64,000 bases of DNA from Anaeropeptidivorans aminofermentans. GTDB lineage: Bacteria > Bacillota > Clostridia > Lachnospirales > UBA5962. Shown here piece after piece: positions 59,135 through 64,000 of the stretch (position 1 is the stretch's first letter; each line of letters starts with the position of its first letter). The notes under the pieces are model-generated. The model did not search any database and was not told the origin of the DNA. It was given only the letters and a program-made list of their open reading frames with translations. The stretch lies in assembly GCF_940670685.1 (NCBI RefSeq), contig NZ_OW711693.1:434001-498000 (forward strand), written 5' to 3'. A program made the translations under genes and the position numbers.

Positions 59135-60925
59135 TTGGCAAAGAAAAGAAGCGAAATAGACGATAAATTCAAATGGAAAATTACGGACCTTTTAGAATCG
59201 GACGAGCTTTGGCAAAAAGAGTATGATATAGCCCTTAAAATGATAGAGGATTTTTCAAGGTTTAAGGGGACCCTTTCTAAATCTGCCGAGAATCTTTTTG
59301 AATGTTTAAAGGCATCGGAAGAAGTATCCAACAGAGCAGAAAAGGTTTACGTATACGCTAATTTAAGGCTTAGGGAAGATACGGCAGATTCCCTTTATCA
59401 GGGCTTAAGCGATAAAGCAGGGGTTTTAATGGTAAAGCTTTCTGCTGCCATGAGCTTTATTGAAACAGAGATTCTTGAAGCAGGGGAAGAAAAAATAAAA
59501 ACCTTTTTAAATGAAAAGCCGGAGCTTAAAAAATATACCCACTATCTTTCGGATATCTTAAGACTTAAGGATCATATTTTAAGTCATGAAATGGAGGAGC
59601 TTCTTTCAAACGCCGCTGAAATAGGCGGCGGGCCTTCCAATATTTTTGCCATGTTAAACAATGCGGACATGGATTTCGGAACCGTTCAAGATGAAAACGG
59701 AAACGAAGTGAAGCTTACCCACGGCAAATTCATATCTCTCATGGAATCAAAAAACAGAGCAGTAAGAGAAAACGTATTTAAAGCATTTTACAAGGCCTAT
59801 ATCAGCCATAAAAATACCCTTGCATCTATATATAACGCAAGCGTTAAAAAGGACGTATTCTTTGCCCGCCAGAGAAAATATGATACAGCTGTTGAAATGA
59901 GCCTTAACGCCAACAATATTCCCTTAGAGGTTTACCATAATTTAATAAAGGCCGTTGAAAATAATTTAAAAAGCCTTCATAAATACGTAAATGTGAGAAA
60001 AAGGGCATTAGGCCTTGATGAAATCCATATGTACGATATTTATACACCTATTGTAAAAGACATTAACACCAGCATAGAATTTGAAGAAGCCAAGGAAACG
60101 GTTTTAAAAAGCCTTGCCCCTATGGGGGAAGAATATGTGAAAGCCGCAAGAGAAGGCATGGAAAACGGCTGGCTTGATATATACGAAAATGAAGGAAAAG
60201 ATTCAGGCGCATTTTCATGGGGAACCTATTCCTGCCATCCCTTTGTGCTTTTGAACTTTGATAATAAAATAGATGATATGTTTACCCTTGCCCATGAAAT
60301 GGGCCATGCTATGCATAGCTTTTATACCTCCAATAATCAGCCGTATATTTACGGGGATTATACCTTGTTTGTGGCAGAAGTTGCATCTACGGTAAATGAA
60401 GCCCTTCTTATGGAGTACCTTCTTGAAAATACGGAAGATGAAGCCATGAAAAAATACCTTATTAATTATTATATGGAGCAGTTTAGAGGAACCCTTTTCA
60501 GACAGACCATGTTTGCGGAATTTGAGCTTAAAACCCATGAAATGGCCGAAAAGGGTGAGCCCCTTACAAAAGAGAGCCTGAATAAAATATATAGAGACCT
60601 AAACAGAAAATATTACGGCGATGAAATCATCCTTGATGAAGAAATTGATTACGAATGGTCAAGGATACCTCATTTCTACAGGCCTTTCTATGTTTATCAA
60701 TATGCAACGGGATATTCTGCAGCTATCGCTTTTTCAAGAAGGATTTTAGAGCAAGGAGAATCTGCCGTAGAAGAATATAAAGGCTTTTTAAAAAGCGGTT
60801 CAAGCGATTACTCTATCAATATTCTCAAAAAAGCAGGGGTTGATATGTCTACTCCTCAGCCTGTAGAGGAAGCCTTAAAGGTTTTTGCTTCTCTCGTCGA
60901 TAAATTTGAAGGATTTTTAAATTAA
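59135..60925 (+). CDS. pepF: Oligoendopeptidase F (M3B)
   Basis: 596 residues starting at TTG 59135 with AAGGAGG eight bases upstream. The zinc site is HEMGH (His387-His391, in FTLAHEMGHAMHSFYTS), with the third ligand glutamate in the EVASTVNEALLMEYLL segment, and the C-terminal IPHFYRPFYVYQYATGYSAAIAFSRRI of PepF. It cuts medium-size peptides in the cytosol after import. No neighbours are in its transcription unit. Confidence 0.96.
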   Translation: MAKKRSEIDDKFKWKITDLLESDELWQKEYDIALKMIEDFSRFKGTLSKSAENLFECLKASEEVSNRAEKVYVYANLRLREDTADSLYQGLSDKAGVLMVKLSAAMSFIETEILEAGEEKIKTFLNEKPELKKYTHYLSDILRLKDHILSHEMEELLSNAAEIGGGPSNIFAMLNNADMDFGTVQDENGNEVKLTHGKFISLMESKNRAVRENVFKAFYKAYISHKNTLASIYNASVKKDVFFARQRKYDTAVEMSLNANNIPLEVYHNLIKAVENNLKSLHKYVNVRKRALGLDEIHMYDIYTPIVKDINTSIEFEEAKETVLKSLAPMGEEYVKAAREGMENGWLDIYENEGKDSGAFSWGTYSCHPFVLLNFDNKIDDMFTLAHEMGHAMHSFYTSNNQPYIYGDYTLFVAEVASTVNEALLMEYLLENTEDEAMKKYLINYYMEQFRGTLFRQTMFAEFELKTHEMAEKGEPLTKESLNKIYRDLNRKYYGDEIILDEEIDYEWSRIPHFYRPFYVYQYATGYSAAIAFSRRILEQGESAVEEYKGFLKSGSSDYSINILKKAGVDMSTPQPVEEALKVFASLVDKFEGFLN

Positions 60926-60931
60926 GAAAAT

Positions 60932-60972
60932 TATATCAAGGCTTTGAGGAAAGGTCTCAAAGCCTTGATATA
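60932..60972 (+). terminator. Terminator after pepF
   Basis: TATATCAAGGCTTTGAG and CTCAAAGCCTTGATATA form a perfect 17-bp stem with a 7-base loop. Confidence 0.8.
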
Positions 60973-60990
60973 AATATACGGACGTTTGCT

Positions 60991-61241
60991 TATAGTGAAA
61001 CAATGAATTACAGTAATAAAAACCGTATATTTTGAATGGTTTAATATAGTGGTTCTATATATTAAGCCGTTTATGAAAAATAGGTTTTTGTTAGTACCTT
61101 AGTCTTGTTTTGCTATAGTGAAACAAATGAATTACAGTAACAAAAACCGTATATTTTGAATGGCTTAATATAGTGGTTCTATATATTAAGCCGTTTATGA
61201 AAAATAGGTTTTTGTTAGTACCTTAGTCTTGTTTTGCTTTA
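60991..61241. mobile_element. Two nearly identical family B elements in tandem (B9, B10)
   Basis: Copies at 60991-61117 and 61114-61241 share a TATAGTGAAACA start, the GTATATTTTGAATGG..TTAATATAGTGGTTC core and the TTAGTCTTGTTTTGCT end, and differ at only a few bases. They meet at a common TATA. The second copy ends just before the ribosome binding site of the HD-domain gene. Confidence 0.85.
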
Positions 61242-61261
61242 AACTTCAGGGAGGGTGCCTT

Positions 61262-62494
61262 TTGAAAGTATGTATTAATGATATGCTTCATGTCTTTGCT
61301 TTTGTTTTGGATAACGTTGAAAAGGAGATTGTGGGGGTTGTAACAAATCATGCCGAAAGGATTGCTTACGTATGCACAAAGCTTGGCCGGCAGTTTGGCC
61401 TTAATGAATATGAGCTTTCCGACCTTTCCGCCTGTGCTATTCTCCATGACAGTGCAATCCTTGAATATATCGAAGAAGAGCACTGTGCAGAGAGCGGTAT
61501 AAAGGCAAAAAACAAAAGGGGGAAAAAGGGGCATTGTATCGTAGGAGAACAGAATATAAAGAACTTCCCCTTTTATGGAAGCATTGAAAATGTGATACTT
61601 TATCATCACGAGAATTTTGACGGAAGCGGCCCCTTCGGGAAGAAAAAAGCCGAAATACCACTATACTCAGCGCTTATACATATGGCCGATGATCTTGACG
61701 TGAAATTCGGCCTTTACGATATGGACGATGTAAAATATGATGCTATTCAAAAGTATCTTGCAGAATATACCGATAAACACTATGCTAAGGTCCATGTAGA
61801 CGCATTTTTATCTCTTTTCACCAAAGAAGAAATAAATAAAATGAATCAGGATAGAATAGAGGAAACTTTAGCAGAGAGCCTTGTCTGCTATTACAGGGAG
61901 TATTCGCCGGATGATCTTATTGCTTTTTCAACCGTATTTGCAAAGCTCATAGACTATAAATCAGGCTTTACGGGCAGGCACTCTCATGAAATAGCCAAAA
62001 AGGCCGCTTTCATGGGTCGGTTCTATGGCTTTGACAAAGAAGAGCAGGCAAAGCTATATCTTGCAGGGGCCCTCCATGATATAGGAAAGCTTGTAGTAAA
62101 CAGCGATATTTTGGAAAAGCCGGATAAGCTTACGGAAGACGAATATATATATGTACAAACCCATGCGTATTATACATATGCAATACTTAAAAAGGTAAGG
62201 GGTTTTGAAGAAATAACAAGATGGGCAGCCCTCCATCATGAAAAGCTGAACGGGAAAGGCTACCCCTTTGGGCTTACGGCAAAGGATTTAAAGTTTAACG
62301 AGAGGCTTATGGGCTGCCTTGACATCTATCAGGCCCTTGTGGAAGAAAGGCCTTATAAGAAGGTATATTCCCATGAAGAAGCCATTGCCATTCTTAGGAA
62401 AATGGGCAGTTCAGGATATATAGATAAAAATATTACAGAAGATATTAACGAGGCCTTCGGTAAAAATCAAGGACAGTATAGTAAAGAAGCTTGA
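61262..62494 (+). CDS. Tandem HD-domain protein with C-terminal HD-GYP domain
   Basis: About 410 residues from TTG 61262, preceded by AGGGAGGG. The N-terminal half contains an HD-like region (NHAERIAYVCTKLGRQFGLNEYELSDLSACAILHDSAI, then YHHENFDGSGPFG). The C-terminal half is a standard HD-GYP phosphodiesterase domain (GRHSHEIAKKA, GALHDIGKL, HAYYTYAIL, ALHHEKLNGKGYP, MGCLDIYQALVEERPYK). HD-GYP enzymes hydrolyse cyclic di-GMP or related cyclic dinucleotides. No transmembrane or receiver domain is present. The first copy keeps only part of the metal-binding residues and may be regulatory. Confidence 0.85.
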   Translation: MKVCINDMLHVFAFVLDNVEKEIVGVVTNHAERIAYVCTKLGRQFGLNEYELSDLSACAILHDSAILEYIEEEHCAESGIKAKNKRGKKGHCIVGEQNIKNFPFYGSIENVILYHHENFDGSGPFGKKKAEIPLYSALIHMADDLDVKFGLYDMDDVKYDAIQKYLAEYTDKHYAKVHVDAFLSLFTKEEINKMNQDRIEETLAESLVCYYREYSPDDLIAFSTVFAKLIDYKSGFTGRHSHEIAKKAAFMGRFYGFDKEEQAKLYLAGALHDIGKLVVNSDILEKPDKLTEDEYIYVQTHAYYTYAILKKVRGFEEITRWAALHHEKLNGKGYPFGLTAKDLKFNERLMGCLDIYQALVEERPYKKVYSHEEAIAILRKMGSSGYIDKNITEDINEAFGKNQGQYSKEA

Positions 62495-62655
62495 ATTACG
62501 ATAGGCTGAAAGAAGGCTTATGGTACTTAAAAACAAAAAGGCTTTTTCTAAGCTTAATACAAATTGCAATAAACGAATAATTTGCAGCTGCAGCCGAATT
62601 ATCTTGAAACCGAAGTGACAAAGTACTGCAAAATATTCTCTGATATTTTGCAGTT

Positions 62656-62794
62656 TATAGTAAATTTATCATGAAGAAGCAGCAAAAGCCTATTCCCTTA
62701 AAGCTTAAAAACACGGACTTCCTTCGGAAACGGTACATTTTTGAGCCTTCGTGAATATACGGCTTTGCTATTATTTAACTTTAAATTTACTATA
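62656..62794. mobile_element. Family C foldback element (C8, reverse)
   Basis: A complete 139-bp reference-quality copy: TATAGTAAATTTATCATG..AACTTTAAATTTACTATA. It lies in the 354-base gap before the HIT gene, which contains nothing else recognisable. Confidence 0.85.
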
Positions 62795-62848
62795 AGCGAT
62801 AGGCACTTCGGGTGAAATAAATTCTACGATAAATGAAAGGAGATTTTT

Positions 62849-63262
62849 ATGGACCATTGTATTTACTGCAAAATCATCAAAGGGGAATTACCGAGCTATA
62901 CCATATATGAAGATGATAATTTTAAGGCTATACTTGATATTTTTCCATCTTCTCTGGGGCATACGCTGATTATTCCAAAGCATCATTATCAGGGCCTTTT
63001 TGATTTAGGAGAAAAGGAGTCTAAAGAGATTATCAACTTTTCAAAGAAAATAGCAGGGGTATTGAAAGAGGTACTGGGCTGCGACGGTATGAATATCCTT
63101 CAAAATAACGGACAAGCTGCCGGCCAAACAGTATTTCACTACCACATGCACCTGATACCAAGATATGAAAATGATACGATTAATATGGGCTGGAAGCCCC
63201 TGGAGCCTACCCAGGAGGAGCTAAAACTTACTCTTGATAAAATAAAAAGCGCAATAAAATAA
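62849..63262 (+). CDS. HIT family protein (Hint-like nucleotide hydrolase)
   Basis: 137 residues: CIYCKIIKGELPSY with a zinc-type Cys pair at the N-terminus, GHTLIIPKHHY and the histidine triad HYHMH (His97, His99, His101) followed by LIPRY. HIT proteins of this size hydrolyse adenosine phosphoramidates or dinucleotide polyphosphates. GAAAGGAG precedes the ATG. Own terminator. Confidence 0.94.
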   Translation: MDHCIYCKIIKGELPSYTIYEDDNFKAILDIFPSSLGHTLIIPKHHYQGLFDLGEKESKEIINFSKKIAGVLKEVLGCDGMNILQNNGQAAGQTVFHYHMHLIPRYENDTINMGWKPLEPTQEELKLTLDKIKSAIK

Positions 63263-63266
63263 ACAA

Positions 63267-63310
63267 AAAAAGAGACTGCCGCAAAATTTATTTTGCGGCA
63301 GTCTCTTTTT
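63267..63310 (+). terminator. Terminator after HIT gene
   Basis: AAAAAGAGACTGCCGCAAAA and TTTTGCGGCAGTCTCTTTTT form a 20-bp perfect stem with a TTTA loop. Confidence 0.93.
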
Positions 63311-63361
63311 GTTTGAAGCCCTTTGGGCTTTAAATAAGATAATATAGGAATATACTTGAAT

Positions 63362-63491
63362 TATAGTAAATTTCACACAAGGATGTAATAAAAATCTATT
63401 TTTCATAAACGGCTTAAATATATAGAATCCCTATATTTAAGCCATTCAAAATATACGATTTTTATTACTGTTTCATTTGAATTTTACTATA
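63362..63491. mobile_element. Family B foldback element (B11, reverse)
   Basis: A complete 130-bp copy: TATAGTAAATTTCACAC..CATTTGAATTTTACTATA, arms AATCTATTTTTCATAAACGG and ATTCAAAATATACGATT. The rest of 63263-63759 has no clear gene. Confidence 0.75.
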
Positions 63492-63759
63492 ATATGAAAC
63501 AGCAGCATTGTCAGATGGAACAGGAAAAAGTCCTGACTGGATTAAAATACTCTTTACGGTATTTTGCGGAGCAAAATTCTTATTACTTTTTTTCTTATTT
63601 TATGCCCTCACAGAGCCTAATCCTTATTGTAGAATTAATTTTTCCTCCGGTAACCGGGCTATGTTGAAGTTATGAGTTCTGGTTTTGCAAGAACCCCTTT
63701 TATGGGAATAGGGGCCGCCTTTTGAGGTATGCATAATCATTTGGATTTTACTGCTTTAT

Positions 63760-64000
63760 TTAATTATAATCTTTTTCTATAAGCTCTATTTTATCCCATA
63801 TGGAAGAGATTTTTACAATCTCTGTATTATTTAAAAGCCTTTGGTATTTGCTGTCTATAAATTCCTCTGCTTCTTTCTGCTGGCTGTTTTTTATATCTGA
63901 TTTGAGGCTTTCCATATCCGGTGCGTTCATCAGCTTTATAATATAAATCTCACCGTTATTCATAATAGGAGGATAAACACTTAATAAATCAAGGTATAAA
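63760..64000 (-). CDS. Unknown protein, 3' end only
   Basis: The minus-strand frame is open from the right edge of the window to the stop at 63760, ending IWDKIELIEKDYN. An in-frame ATG at 63963 has no ribosome binding site, and the frame continues upstream of it (LYLDLLSVYPPI), so the real start lies outside. The visible ~79 residues are charged and helical. I do not recognise the family. Confidence 0.45.
   Translation of the reverse strand, partial: LYLDLLSVYPPIMNNGEIYIIKLMNAPDMESLKSDIKNSQQKEAEEFIDSKYQRLLNNTEIVKISSIWDKIELIEKDYN

Overview
The window looks like a chromosomal segment of a low-GC, anaerobic Gram-positive bacterium of the class Clostridia (Lachnospirales-like; this is inferred from gene content, codon and base composition and Shine-Dalgarno strength, not from a marker-gene match). 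It carries housekeeping genes (secA, prfB with its programmed frameshift, an RluA-type pseudouridine synthase, queG, murC, a dnaD/dnaI-type primosome pair, spoVG, HPr and Enzyme I of the PTS, 6-phosphogluconate dehydrogenase, pepF) interleaved with sugar-import and peptide-import loci.

Layout. 1-4.1 kb: the end of a SIS-domain sugar-phosphate isomerase/deglycase, a GntR/UTRA regulator on the minus strand, a five-unit 88-bp tandem array containing repeated TTGTATACA palindromes, then a mannose-family EIIA and a HAD phosphatase. 4.2-5.3 kb: an erm-type 23S rRNA methyltransferase with a complete attenuator leader and a 9-codon leader peptide. 6-8.4 kb: an APC amino-acid transporter, a wrecked flavodoxin-family gene and tRNA-Leu(AAG). 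8.9-18.4 kb: secA-prfB, RluA-type synthase, nucleotidyltransferase, queG, CorC/HlyC-type protein and an AAC(6')-like acetyltransferase behind an unusual leader. 19.4-36.3 kb: a peptide-centred island made of cutC, two paralogous ~840-residue transglutaminase-fold proteins, a ROK kinase and a ROK repressor, a full Opp/Dpp-type ABC importer and an AbgB-like M20 amidohydrolase. 36.6-40.3 kb (minus strand): dnaI-like, dnaD-like and murC, with a cluster of DnaA-box sequences between them. 41-47 kb: spoVG, HPr, a PRD regulator and Enzyme I. 48-58 kb: gnd, an RpiR regulator and a mannose-family PTS (EIIC, EIID, EIIB, EIIA) continuing into a 2-hydroxyacid dehydrogenase, a KDPG-type aldolase, a HAD phosphatase and a degenerate M28-like membrane protein. 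59-64 kb: pepF, a tandem HD/HD-GYP protein, a HIT protein and the 3' end of an unknown minus-strand gene.

The genes suggest a fermenter that imports sugars or sugar acids by PTS (general components HPr and EI are here) and peptides by an ABC importer, and breaks peptides down inside the cell (M20, PepF, possibly the transglutaminase-fold proteins). Two resistance-type genes (erm and aac(6')-like) each have their own leader-type control region.

The most pervasive feature is a dense population of short non-coding foldback elements in almost every intergenic gap. At least four families share TA-flanked termini (family A: GGGCGTGTCTGAAAA ends; families B, C and D: TATAGTAAA ends), and several are nested inside one another, so relative ages can be read from the sequence. 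No transposase that could mobilise them, no CRISPR array, no rRNA and no prophage was seen in the window.
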